23,849 bases of DNA from Euprymna scolopes (Eukaryota; Mollusca; Cephalopoda; Sepiida; Sepiolidae). Positions within the stretch are counted from its first letter, which is position 1. Every line of letters starts with the position of its first letter. The stretch lies in contig CM044489.1 in the NCBI GenBank assembly GCA_024364805.1, positions 82,087,650 through 82,111,498 on the forward strand. Direction: 5' to 3'. Positions 12,040 through 20,324 of this stretch are shown in pieces. Below the pieces are notes generated by a model. That model was not told the DNA's origin and searched no databases. It saw only the letters and a list, made by a program, of their open reading frames with translations. Made by a program: the position numbers and the translations under genes.

Positions 12040-12225
12040 GGGTTACCACTTATCAAGACCAAGAGCCACTCAAGGATAAAGATTAACAAGATAGAAAGGT
12101 GAGGAACAGCTGAAAGATGAGGAACACTAAGGGATTATTAATATTGATTAGAGGTAGGTTTCATTGTTTATGGGTTGGTTTATGCTGACATTGAATTTGA
12201 AGACAGCTAACAGGTAAGCAATCAT
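12040..12225 (-). mobile_element. Decayed LINE 3' end, relative of the 3071-3365 copy
   Basis: The plus-strand stretch ACCACTTATCAAG, followed by a CCA.GAGCCAC. segment and AGGATAA, matches the 3' UTR of the copy at 3071-3365. The complement of TTGAATTTGAAGACAGC near 12195-12210 corresponds to its FKSNINKF coding region. The insertion again ends in an A-rich tract on the minus strand (T-run near 12026-12034). No open frame survives. Confidence 0.6.
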
Positions 12226-13346
12226 ACAATCATGACTCTTTATATTGTAGACTAATATTTTGTTTCTTTATTTAAACCTGAGCATGGCAAATTACTGAAA
12301 GGTTCAACAAAATGATATTTCAAATGACAGACAAGGATAGACCTAATAAATTAATTTCTCCTTCTCACTGGTTTCATTCAGTCTACATATGAACATCTGA
12401 AACTAGCTGTGCATTTTTATTTTATTTAGCTTTTTTAATCTTATGTGCTTATCCATTTTTATCCCAATATTAAGAAATTATAATTGCACAAAAACTTTAT
12501 TATCTAACTATTAAGTAAACAAAAGATTGTACACTAAAATTTACACAAGTTCATCCACAATTTGTATTTTTATCCAATAAAATTTGATTGTTAAATGATT
12601 TCTAGTTTTGAAAAATGTGTTTTTCTTGTTTAAAAACCATAAAATACTTGATGAATTTGCATAATTTTTGGTGTATTGTCTTTTTTAAACCTAACATACA
12701 TAATAAAATTTGTGTCATTTTTTTATTTTTGCAACGGTAAAACTGGATAAGCACTCCAAATTATAATTATTTACTAATAACATTTAATGTTTATTTGAAT
12801 TTGATGCTCAAATTAAACTAATCTGTTATTGTAACTAACTTTATTACGGTAATCTTGTTCTAATCTTTTTTATTTATTCTATGTAAATAGCTTCTCAAAT
12901 TTTCAATCCTTTAATACATAAGAATTTACAAAGAATTTGAAAGCCAGAAATTACTTTCTACTTGACAGTTTAAATGCTTTAAAATTCCTTTCAAAGAGTC
13001 GCAAAGTAATTATTTTTTTTTTTTGTTTCATTATTAACAAAAGATTAAAATGGCTGAGATGACTTGTGTATAGTATGAAGAAACTAAAACGTATTCTGGA
13101 TGATTTAATTTTGTAATTAAATTATATTTTTAATAAAATTTCAAAAAGTTTATTTTAGCACTTTACGCTGTTGTATTTTTTTTTTTATTTCAATAAATAA
13201 TCAATAAACAGCAAAGTAAAAAAAAATATGTCAGTCACGTAGAGACGAAAAACATATACAGACACACAAATCAGCCTAGTGACCAACAAAGCTTCTTCTA
13301 AAGATGAGCGATTAGATTTAAAAATATATCAAATTACCTAAATTAA
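12226..13346. other. AT-rich intronic sequence
   Basis: No open frame, element or hairpin worth naming. Many homopolymer A and T runs. Confidence 0.5.
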
Positions 13347-13629
13347 TTCTAAGTAATACAATGGATACAGATTATGATATTCTTCTAGAAAAAGACCACA
13401 TGATAAAAAATCCATATAATCAATCAAATTAAAAACAAATAAAATATATATAAAAATGCTTTATTGATATCAGCTACCAAATTCTGTTACTTAAATTCTT
13501 AGTACTACAATGGATATATAATGAATATTATTCTAGAAACCAATGACAAGAGTAGTATAATTAATCAAATTAAAAAAGATGAATAAAATAAATTGTATAA
13601 AAATGGTTTATCGATATCAACTACCATGA
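13347..13629. repeat. Diverged tandem duplication, period about 149 bp
   Basis: Unit 1 (13347-13495) and unit 2 (13496-13629) share, in order, TTCT.AGTA.TACAATGGATA, ATTCTAGAAA, AATCAATCAAATTAAAAA-like and a TATAAAAATG segment. They close with TTTAT.GATATCA.CTACC. The pair lies just downstream of FAM135 exon 5 on the minus strand. It shows no coding sign. Confidence 0.65.
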
Positions 13630-13788
13630 AATATGGAGACAATAATTTATGAATAAGATTATAAACATGCTGATAACAAAGGTGTATTATTATTCTTAAC
13701 GATTGTGATCATAGTAATAATTAATAGCCAAGGGGTAATACGCAGTAGGGGATTCAAGACGCACATGTTAATTTGTACTACTGAATAC

Positions 13789-14262
13789 CTGAATGAGACC
13801 CATCGATGAATTCCGGAAGTGAGTTAACACTTGATCTACTCCAGCAGGAACGTGTTAATAGAGAAGTCATGGAGACAGAGTTAGGAAGATGATTGCCCGA
13901 GAAATAATCGCTTGGAGAGGATGCTTGTACAGGACTCAAAGTACCTAACTGTAGTGGACTCTCGGATATCTCTTCCACTGTCTTCTTCCGGTAGCCAACG
14001 AGGACAACATCATTTAAAGGTGGTGCTGTTTCCGCGTTGACACATGAATATGATGGACGCTTAAAAGCCTCTGGCTTTATGTTCTTGATGAACTTTCTCT
14101 TGCCTTTGTTTCGTAGCTGTGGGGAGTCCTCGCCATACAGGAAATATGTAGAGGTATCCGATTTTGACCGGTCTCTTTGGACTACATCTGGTGAATTACT
14201 TGCATCACCGTCGGCTTGTTCAAAGGCAGGATTCGTATACTGAACTTGAGCAACAGGAAAAT
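13789..14262 (-). CDS. FAM135: FAM135-like gene, internal exon 5 of the window (Ser-rich linker with VVLVGY motif)
   Basis: This is a 474-nt exon after the acceptor CATCTTTGCCAG. It is read from a split His codon as FPVAQVQYTNPAFEQADGDA and continues through RNKGKRKFIKNIKPEAFKRP and NDVVLVGYRKKTVEE to SLLTRSCWSRSSVNSLPEFI. KFIKNIKP followed by DVVLVGYRK resembles the human FAM135A linker, where a Lys-rich KKLIKQNSK is followed by DSVVLVGYK. The rest is rich in Ser, Pro and Asp and looks disordered. GC content is clearly above the flanks. The end is called at TCATTCAG|GTATTC because the family should continue into a DUF676 domain. If this donor is skipped, the frame adds Gly-Ile-Gln and stops at 13778. 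The preceding 380-bp intron holds a perfect 31-bp-stem hairpin. Confidence 0.88.
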
Positions 14263-14344
14263 CTGGCAAAGATGGAAAAGATTAAAAGTTTTAAAACAAA
14301 CAAGAAAACCATGCAGCATTTAATTACTCAAAATAAAACAATAA

Positions 14345-14411
14345 AAAAAGTTTGTTATTTTTAGACATGATATTTTTAATAAATATCATGTCTAAAAATA
14401 ACAAACTTTTT
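14345..14411. repeat. Perfect hairpin, 31-bp stem and 5-nt loop
   Basis: Positions 14345-14375 are exactly complementary to 14381-14411 around TTAAT. The stem contains GTTTGTTATTTTTAGACATG. It lies in the 380-bp intron between FAM135 exons 4 and 5, 83-149 bases upstream of the exon 5 acceptor in transcript terms. Perfect pairing implies recent origin or selection. Confidence 0.85.
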
Positions 14412-14642
14412 GAATTAGTTTAAGCAATTCGTTTTTCTCATTTATCATTAATAATGACTGCTTAATGATTGCTGACAGAGAATAAAACAGATTTTATTAA
14501 ATAAAATAAAAATACCCTGTATTTCTAGCAAGAGAGTTAGATTCCCTGAATAAATGGTAAACAAAAGAGAATCTAAGAAACCAAACACTCAACTGATCCT
14601 ATGGATTTAATATGAAAGCAAAAACAATGTTAAAACTTATAC

Positions 14643-14783
14643 GTTCATTCGTATTAATTGAATTATTCGGACTTTTGTTCTCATCTAAAGTGTTATTCAC
14701 ACAATGTTTCCAACAATATAATCTTTGACCTTCTTCAAGCGTATATTGTTGAAAACAGGAATTTTTCTGTCGAACTCTGGAAT
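14643..14783 (-). CDS. FAM135: FAM135-like gene, internal exon 4 of the window (linker)
   Basis: This is a 141-nt exon predicted from splice signals and phase. The acceptor is TGTTCCTTACAG, whose first two bases complete the codon left open by exon 3. The donor is GAAC|GTATAAGT, leaving one base that exon 5 completes. The peptide begins SRVRQKNSCFQQYTLEEGQR and ends NNTLDENKSPNNSINTNE. I see no conserved domain. It falls at the start of the variable, probably disordered linker that separates the conserved block from the C-terminal hydrolase domain. Retention of the following intron would add 14 codons (ISFNIVFAFILNP-like) and then a stop. Two-sided phase agreement makes the exon likely although homology is weak; it could be an alternative exon. 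Confidence 0.75.
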
Positions 14784-15015
14784 CTGTAAGGAACAATCAA
14801 ATGTAAACCTTTATTTAATCCATGGGGGTAGCATGCTCTTGTTCTGTCAGCCATGACTGGGTAGAAATTTTAAGTAATTTGCAATTGTATGTTAGCGTTA
14901 TCTGCAGCACTAAGGATTGAACCGTCAGTGTTCTGAAGAGTGTAACTTACAGCTAAATTGTACCAAGTATTTTAACCATTACAACTCATAACATTGTGAA
15001 AATAACACTCAAGAA

Positions 15016-15054
15016 GAGAACAGCAGTCTGAAGAATCCAAATAATAAAAATAAT
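15016..15054 (+). repeat. Short repeat shared with 10855-10894
   Basis: GAGAACAGCAGTCTGAAGAATC followed by an A-rich run matches 10855-10894 with a few differences. It lies in the intron between FAM135 exons 3 and 4. It is too short to classify. Confidence 0.45.
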
Positions 15055-15531
15055 CAGTCCTCAAAAATTCAGAAAGATAATATGCTTTCACTTAAAAAAA
15101 AAAAAACCAAACATCTTTTCCTTAACATTTTTCACTACACTGATGCCCGAGATATACTAATACTTTGAGGTAAAGTTTTATATAGAAATTTTTATGCATA
15201 CTCAAATACTGTAATCACAGAAATTTAAAAAATAATATAAACTTCAAAGAAAGATTTATTCAGATAGTGCGGAATTCAAGATCCTATACCTCCTCTTTAT
15301 AATATCTACTACCTTCCCCACCACCATTTTTTTTTATTCATTTCAAAATAACAGTGTCACATCTTTTGTACTTTCATATTTGGTTGACAAAAGTTAAAAC
15401 ATTTTGACGCAGCATGAATAAGACATTTTGAAGTATCATCTTTATTATTTATGAGAAGCACAAAGAATTCCAACTCCAATTCCAGATCGAATTATGCAAA
15501 TTTATATCAGCTGTCAGTTCAATTTACTTAC

Positions 15532-15695
15532 TTTTACAGGTAGGAAATTTGATATCATAATAGACATCTTCGAATATGATAGGCAGTGTAGTAAAATCAC
15601 CATCCAGTTCGAGGCACTCGAGAGGCAGAGGAGGAAGGTTTTGGAAGTAGGCAGAAGCACGTACCAATGCAGCACAGTCAATATGACCATGCGTA
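15532..15695 (-). CDS. FAM135: FAM135-like gene, internal exon 3 of the window (most conserved block)
   Basis: This is a 164-nt exon. The acceptor is CTTATTTTCCAACAG and the first T completes the split Ser codon of exon 2. The donor is a strong AAAA|GTAAGTAA and leaves one base. The peptide runs from THGHIDCAALVRASAYFQ through NLPPLPLECLELDGDFTTLP and IIFEDVYYDIKFPTCK. I align it with the highly conserved FAM135 stretch SSLPPLPIECSELDGD..SLPIIFEDRYLD, which makes this the most diagnostic exon of the window. The preceding intron is 3392 bp, and the 609-bp SINE palindrome in it starts only 99 bp upstream of this acceptor. A CTAAT-type branch-point candidate lies about 30 bases before the exon. 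Confidence 0.92.
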
Positions 15696-15794
15696 CTGTT
15701 GGAAAATAAGAAGATACTCATTAGGAGTAACATATTAAAACAAGAAACAAGACATGTTTAAATAACTGACACGAAGGTAAGCATCTGTAAATGT

Positions 15795-16096
15795 GATTGT
15801 CGGACTGACTTCCTCATCTTGGTTGTTATTGTCACAACGTTTCGGCCGTTTTGCCCTCCGGCCTTCGTCAGGTGTTTTGTATCGAACTGGGGAACCGTTT
15901 GTTAGGAGTCTCGAACCCAACCCTTTATTATTATTACGGGGGTACCGTGTTCGGACTCCAGCTAGGCTTTGGGACATAGTTGCTGATTCTCTGTTTTGAA
16001 TGTTACTTTTTCACTGCCTTCGTTCAGGATTGAACTCAGCACCTTTGGGTAACTGTAAACTTTGATACACCGGCTAGGACCACTCGGCCATATGTC
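15795..16096 (-). mobile_element. tRNA-headed SINE, left arm of a palindrome
   Basis: Read on the minus strand from 16096, the element starts with a tRNA-like head. The A box reads TGGCCGAGTGG, a good match to tRNA-Leu/Ser type A boxes, and the B box reads GAGTTCAATCC, 39 nt further. A unique body follows, then CTGACGAAGGCCGG and GGCCGAAACGTTG near the tail. It is the exact inverted partner of 16102-16403. No poly-A tail or target duplication is evident. The head points to Pol III origin. The SINE family name is not assigned; octopus and general cephalopod SINE families are the obvious candidates. Confidence 0.75.
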
Positions 16097-16101
16097 ACTA
16101 G

Positions 16102-16403
16102 GACATCTGGCCAAGTGGTCCTAGACGTTGTATCAAAGTTTACAGTTACCCAAAGGTGCTGAGTTCAATCCTGAACGAAGGCAGTGAAAAAGTAACATTC
16201 AAAACAGAGAATCAGCAACTATGTCCCAAAGCCTAGCTGGAGTCCGAACACGGTACCCCCGTAATAATAATAAAGGGTTGGGTTCGAGACTCCTAACAAA
16301 CGGTTCCCCAGTTCGATACAAAACACCTGACGAAGGCCGGAGGGCAAAACGGCCGAAACGTTGTGACAATAACAACCAAGATGAGGAAGTCAGTCCGACA
16401 ATC
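16102..16403 (+). mobile_element. tRNA-headed SINE, right arm of a palindrome
   Basis: This is the same 302-bp element as the left arm, in plus orientation, beginning right after a 5-base loop (ACTAG, 16097-16101). The A box here is TGGCCAAGTGG and the B box GAGTTCAATCC. It differs from the left arm at only four positions, all within the first 30 bases of the head. The remaining 270 or so bases are identical. Open frames seen across both arms are mirror images of each other and are not genes. Confidence 0.75.
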
Positions 16404-16758
16404 TCAATCAATGAAAACACCTTATCTCAAAAATACAGACAATTACTATGTGTAAATGTATTAGAAAAACAAATTAGCAAAAGAAGAAACACAGAGAAAA
16501 GCAGTTTGAATACTCCTAGGATGTCATTGAGAGTATATGCGATTCTTACTGTTAATTTAGTATTATTAAACGATGGCCCAACTCTGTCTTGTTCCAGCGA
16601 CATCTTTAGTTTTGAATAAGTGACTAGAATATTTGCTGCAGTAATTTAACAACTTGATAGCTTTGTAACATCTTCAAACTTGAATAATTTTTATTACAAT
16701 TTTCCTACTTTTCTGTTTAACACATTTCTTGTTTTAATATGTTACATGTATCGGTTTC

Positions 16759-17158
16759 TGTCCAGAATTCTCCCTATATTAAAAAAATAAAAATAAAGAA
16801 ACATTTGTATGATGTACATACCCGTGATGAAATATCTCATTCCAAAGAGTATGTAAATTGATCAAGTAGTTTTAATTTTTATAAAGAAAATCATTTCTAA
16901 GCAATTAATGAGAATTTGTAAACATTACAACTCTTGCAAATTTGAATTGAGTTCTCTTTGTTTTGTTCTTTCTTAAAGTTCTTGTTAGAATGACAGACAC
17001 AACAGCTGTTATTTCATTAAATTTGACTTTATTTATAAATAAAACTACTTGATCATGTTACATGAATTTTAGAATATGATATTTTTGTTTTGTCACGTCA
17101 GCATACACCATACAAATGTTTCTTCATTTGTTTTCTAATATAGGGAGAATTCTGGACA
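16759..17158. mobile_element. 400-bp foldback MITE, copy 1
   Basis: The terminal inverted repeats start TGTCCAGAATTCTCCCTATA and continue, with small gaps, through a GAAACATTTGTATG segment, GT(A)CATAC and ACTACTTGATCA. Each arm is about 130 bp and the short interior has no coding capacity. Direction cannot be assigned. A second copy with the same inner arm sequence lies at 11461-11876. No clear target duplication is seen. It sits in the intron upstream of FAM135 exon 3. Confidence 0.65.
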
Positions 17159-17994
17159 AGAACATATATATCATATATTCTATGCTTATACTTCCTATGT
17201 CACTGCAAGTTTTGTTATTAGTTGACTCAGGTTCACTATCACTGGTTTTTAATAGTTATCTTCTTTTGATTATAGATGAATTAACCAATATGCTCTACAA
17301 ACATTTATTTATGAAAATCAGACACTTTAAATAACCTATAATTGTTCTCTATATCTCTAGAATATTACACCAGTTTATAATAATCCCTAAAAACATTTAT
17401 GAAAATCTGATGTTTATTTTTATGTAATAATTTCTAAACCAATAGTGAAATTGAGTGTATTAGCATAGAATATTAAAATATAGATTTTAAATAAGTGATG
17501 TTAAGGCAGATGTCCATAATTATGTTAGAAAAACAAGTAAAAACACAGTTAAGAATCCAACAAAAGGAACAAAGAGGAAAATAGCATGAAAAGGAATAAG
17601 TAAAAGTAACATGAAGATAAGACATTGAAAAATGTGTGTGTGTGTGTGTGTGTGTGTGTTCACATGCATTACTGTCACTAGTGTTATATTATCAGACTGA
17701 GGATTGAGGAAAAGAAGGAACAATTATAGGGTATAAGAGTCATCCATCTGATTTTCAAAAATAAATTCTGGCAGGTATTTAATTTACATACCTCCCGTAC
17801 AAGAGCAAAAATTTCAGTTTTAAATGTGGGAGAAGTCCAGAAGAACCCAAAAAGGCATTCTTGACCATCTGAAATAACCCTCAGAATTCTCTCAAATGTG
17901 AGAGCACTTTGCACAAGGGAGAATAAAGCTACCTCCACCCTCTTTCAGAGAAGATACTACCTTCATAAAAGGCCTCCAGCTTGTAGGTATTATC
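17159..17994. other. AT-rich intronic sequence
   Basis: No gene is seen apart from the GT microsatellite. A less AT-rich stretch at 17760-17960 precedes the Tc1/mariner element and has no recognisable coding content. Confidence 0.45.
17632..17659. repeat. (GT)n microsatellite
   Basis: About thirteen GT units. The His-Thr repeat frame read from its complement is an artefact. Confidence 0.95.
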
Positions 17995-17996
17995 TA

Positions 17997-18870
17997 CAGG
18001 GTGGAATGATGAAATTGTCACCATAGAAAAAACAACATGATTCCATTTCCATTTGATGAAAACCGTTTCTCTTTATTTGTTGCAGACCATCTACTAGCTG
18101 GCAAGTTATGTACAAATCCCAGAGCAATAGGAGCCTTTTATCATGTCTGAAAGTGACACAATGTTCAACAAGTGAGATCAGAGATGCGCCAATGTACAGC
18201 TCATGCTCTCTACCAATCCAAATTATGACAACAGGACTATTGCCAGCACCCTCAAAATGCAAATCCGCATGGTTCAATGCTTGAGGACACAGCTCAACAA
18301 AGTGTCCGGCTATGATTATGGTCTTTGGTGTGGTTTCAAGTGAGAGCCACATCATGCCACCTCACATCTTCGAAATCACCTTGAAAGCCAACACTGAAGT
18401 GTACCTGGATATGCTGAATGTAGTGATACCCTCATGCAATCAGGTGGCCACTGGCAGACCCTGGGCCCACAAGTCCAAAGAGACACAGGCTTGGCTTCAG
18501 AAGGAGTGCTACGACTTTATACCCTTCTCTCACTGGCCCACCTCCTCTCCCGACCTGAACCTAGTGGATTATTTCGTTTGGTCATATGTTGACAACATCA
18601 TCAATATAACCTTCCACATCATTAAAGTCAGCCTGATTGCCACCATCCTCCAAATATTCACCAAGTTCCTGCTGGCGCTTGTGAAAAAGCCATGCTTCCA
18701 GTTCCAGACCTATATCACAGTGGTGATTGAGGCTGAAGGCAGCTACATTGAATAGATGTTAGCTTTACTACATAATCAAGTTACCTGAATTGATTTTTTC
18801 AATGAAAGTTTTAAAATAAAGCTGTAGTGTTTTGGGTTTTTTCGGGCGACGACTTTATTGTTCCAACCTG
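17997..18870 (+). mobile_element. Internally deleted Tc1/mariner-superfamily transposon with TIRs
   Basis: The left end is CAGGGTGGAATGATGAAATT and the complement of the right end is CAGGTTGGAACAATAAAGTC. Similarity continues for about 37 bases with a shared run of A residues, and a TA flanks each end (17995-17996, 18871-18872). A short frame from 18143 (MSESDTMFNK, stop) is followed by NPNYDNRTIASTLKMQ, a helix-turn-helix-like piece. From 18312 the frame reads IMVFGVVSSESHIMPPHIFE through SSPDLNLVDYFVWSY to VVIEAEGSYIE and a stop at 18755. This is the C-terminal catalytic half of a DDE transposase, including the PDLN..DYFVW Asp motif. The SDEK-type first Asp and the QQDSAPAH segment with the second Asp are missing. 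At about 870 bp against some 1.3 kb for intact relatives, it cannot be autonomous. Confidence 0.85.
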
Positions 18871-19087
18871 TACATCGAAATTTAAGTCAATGGCTGGCAC
18901 CAAGTCCAAACAATCCACATAGAATTCTTTCCCCCTTTGTTTCTTTTAAGTATTTTTAAAGGTCAATCTGCTTCCTACTGGTGTGATCCTCAACAAGTTT
19001 AAATGTAGAAATCATGTTGCATACTGATAGATAATCCAGATTAAGCGATAGCTGTGAAATAATCGTAAATAATTCTACAAATGTTAC

Positions 19088-19161
19088 CTTGGTTCATAGG
19101 TTTCAAGAGATTTGATTTTAGTGTGATCCTGATTGAAAAACGCCTCTGCAAATCTCTTCAC
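19088..19161 (-). CDS. FAM135: FAM135-like gene, internal exon 2 of the window
   Basis: This is a 74-nt exon, entered in phase 0 after AATTTGCAG and left after two bases of a codon at CCAAG|GTAACA. It encodes VKRFAEAFFNQDHTKIKSLE then TYEP and a split Ser codon. VKRFAEAFF follows HHNQR of the previous exon exactly as HHTLRVRRFSEAFF reads in human FAM135A, which supports both splice borders. It is too short to stand out as an ORF and is identified only by phase and homology. A mariner relic in the same orientation begins about 145 bp upstream, in the preceding 1163-bp intron. Confidence 0.88.
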
Positions 19162-19304
19162 CTGCAAATTAAACATAAATACTTTATTATATAAACTTTG
19201 GTAAATGAGGCAAAATACTTGATCTTTATCAGAATCTTATCAGGCCAGTGCAAAAATATTTGCTAATTTCATTTTGTAAATAAAAAATCGTTTTTGAAAA
19301 TTCT

Positions 19305-19708
19305 TATTTATAACAATAACAACCTTTGCTTTATAATTTCATTTCATTTGTCAATGAGCTTATAAATGTGTTGTTGGTAAAATTCATTAGGTTTTGATGC
19401 GAAATATGAATCTTAACTCATTCATTCTTTTCTTGTGATGTTAACCAAAGACCACCTAAATGGTTTTATAATCCACAAAATAAATGATAATCTAAGGGAG
19501 CAAGGTCAGGAGAATATGCAGTAAAACCAAATCCTCTCAGATCTTTAGTCAATAGCGTGGTGTAAGGACAAGCATTATCATGATAGATGACTCGCTTGCT
19601 GTTTACTCTTTAGTAAACAGAAAGCAAGTCATCTATCATCATGGTAGTTTTGGGGTCAACATGGATGAGAATATTGCAAAAAAACATGAACAATGCTTTA
19701 ATAATCTG
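19305..19708 (-). pseudogene. mariner (DD34D-type) transposase relic, C-terminal half
   Basis: The minus-strand translation reads VDPKTTMMIDDLLSVY, a stop, then RVNSKRVIYHDNACPYTTLL. It continues TKDLRGFGF and YSPDLAPLDYHLF, another stop, and NHLGG. Further on, EFYQQHIYKLIDK, a stop and NEIIKQR match the C-terminal helix of mariner transposases. The HDN and SPDLAP.DYHLF motifs hold the second and third catalytic Asp. Only 28 residues separate them here, against 34 in DD34D elements, so a short deletion is likely. At least three in-frame stops are seen, and the N-terminal half with the DNA-binding domain and first Asp was not found. It lies in the intron between FAM135 exons 1 and 2, in gene orientation. 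Confidence 0.8.
19580..19639. repeat. 28-bp hairpin inside the mariner relic
   Basis: Positions 19580-19607 pair with 19612-19639 around CTTT, with 26 of 28 pairs. The stem includes ATGATAGATGAC and CTGTTTACT. It coincides with the transposase region between DPKTT and the HDN motif. Confidence 0.7.
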
Positions 19709-20324
19709 AAAGAAAAAAGTTATAAATTAATCATGGTGATACATTTAATAACAATATGAATAAAATAAATTACAATGACTGAAAATTCCCCTTGTACAAA
19801 CTGGCAAAAGCTTTTGCTCTGACCTGATATTTTAGATATAGAATTGCACTTAACATTATTTAGTTAGACTTATGCCCTCAACTCCACCATGGTTACAGTG
19901 GCCAATATTTCTAACACAATCACAATAATGATACGAAAAGAACAATCCAATTGTAAATGAGATTTAAAAAACAGATGCCATTTCTTTTTAAGAAATATTA
20001 TGATAGATAATAACTATTAAAAAGATATTAGTCAACTTTTTTCTCCACTAACTGCATAATACACCATAACATAGCTGAGTGTCTGCCAAGAATTCATCCA
20101 TTTATATATATTGTTTATCCATCTTTTTGATAAAGATAAAATGATTCCATGTTTTGCCATCTTTAAAATTTACTAACTACAAAATGATAATTGATCAATG
20201 AAACAAGAATTTATTTTTGAAACATGAAAACTTTGATTAATACAATAATCACAAAATCTTTTTTTTTTTCAAATCAATTTATTTCTAGAAAACATTTATG
20301 TATCAAGCATTAGAATCTAGATAC

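Noticed and set aside
11785-12102. A 105-codon plus-strand frame.
   Set aside because: It starts inside the MITE arm and runs into the LINE tail on its antisense strand, with no protein similarity.
14599-14796. A 65-codon minus-strand frame taken as a separate small gene.
   Set aside because: Its part from 14783 to 14643 is better explained as FAM135 exon 4, given acceptor, donor and phase. The remainder is intron.
16102-16180. The tRNA-like A and B boxes as a functional tRNA gene.
   Set aside because: The segment is the head of a repeated SINE. I could not form a complete cloverleaf with an anticodon arm and acceptor stem.
15735-16619. Mirror-image open frames of 60-130 codons over the SINE pair (for example starting MSQSLAGVRTRYPRNNNKG).
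   Set aside because: They are identical in both arms because of the palindrome and run through the SINE body. They show no protein family and no codon signal.
17990-18355. A 121-codon minus-strand frame.
   Set aside because: It is antisense to the Tc1/mariner element at 17997-18870, whose plus strand gives the recognisable transposase.
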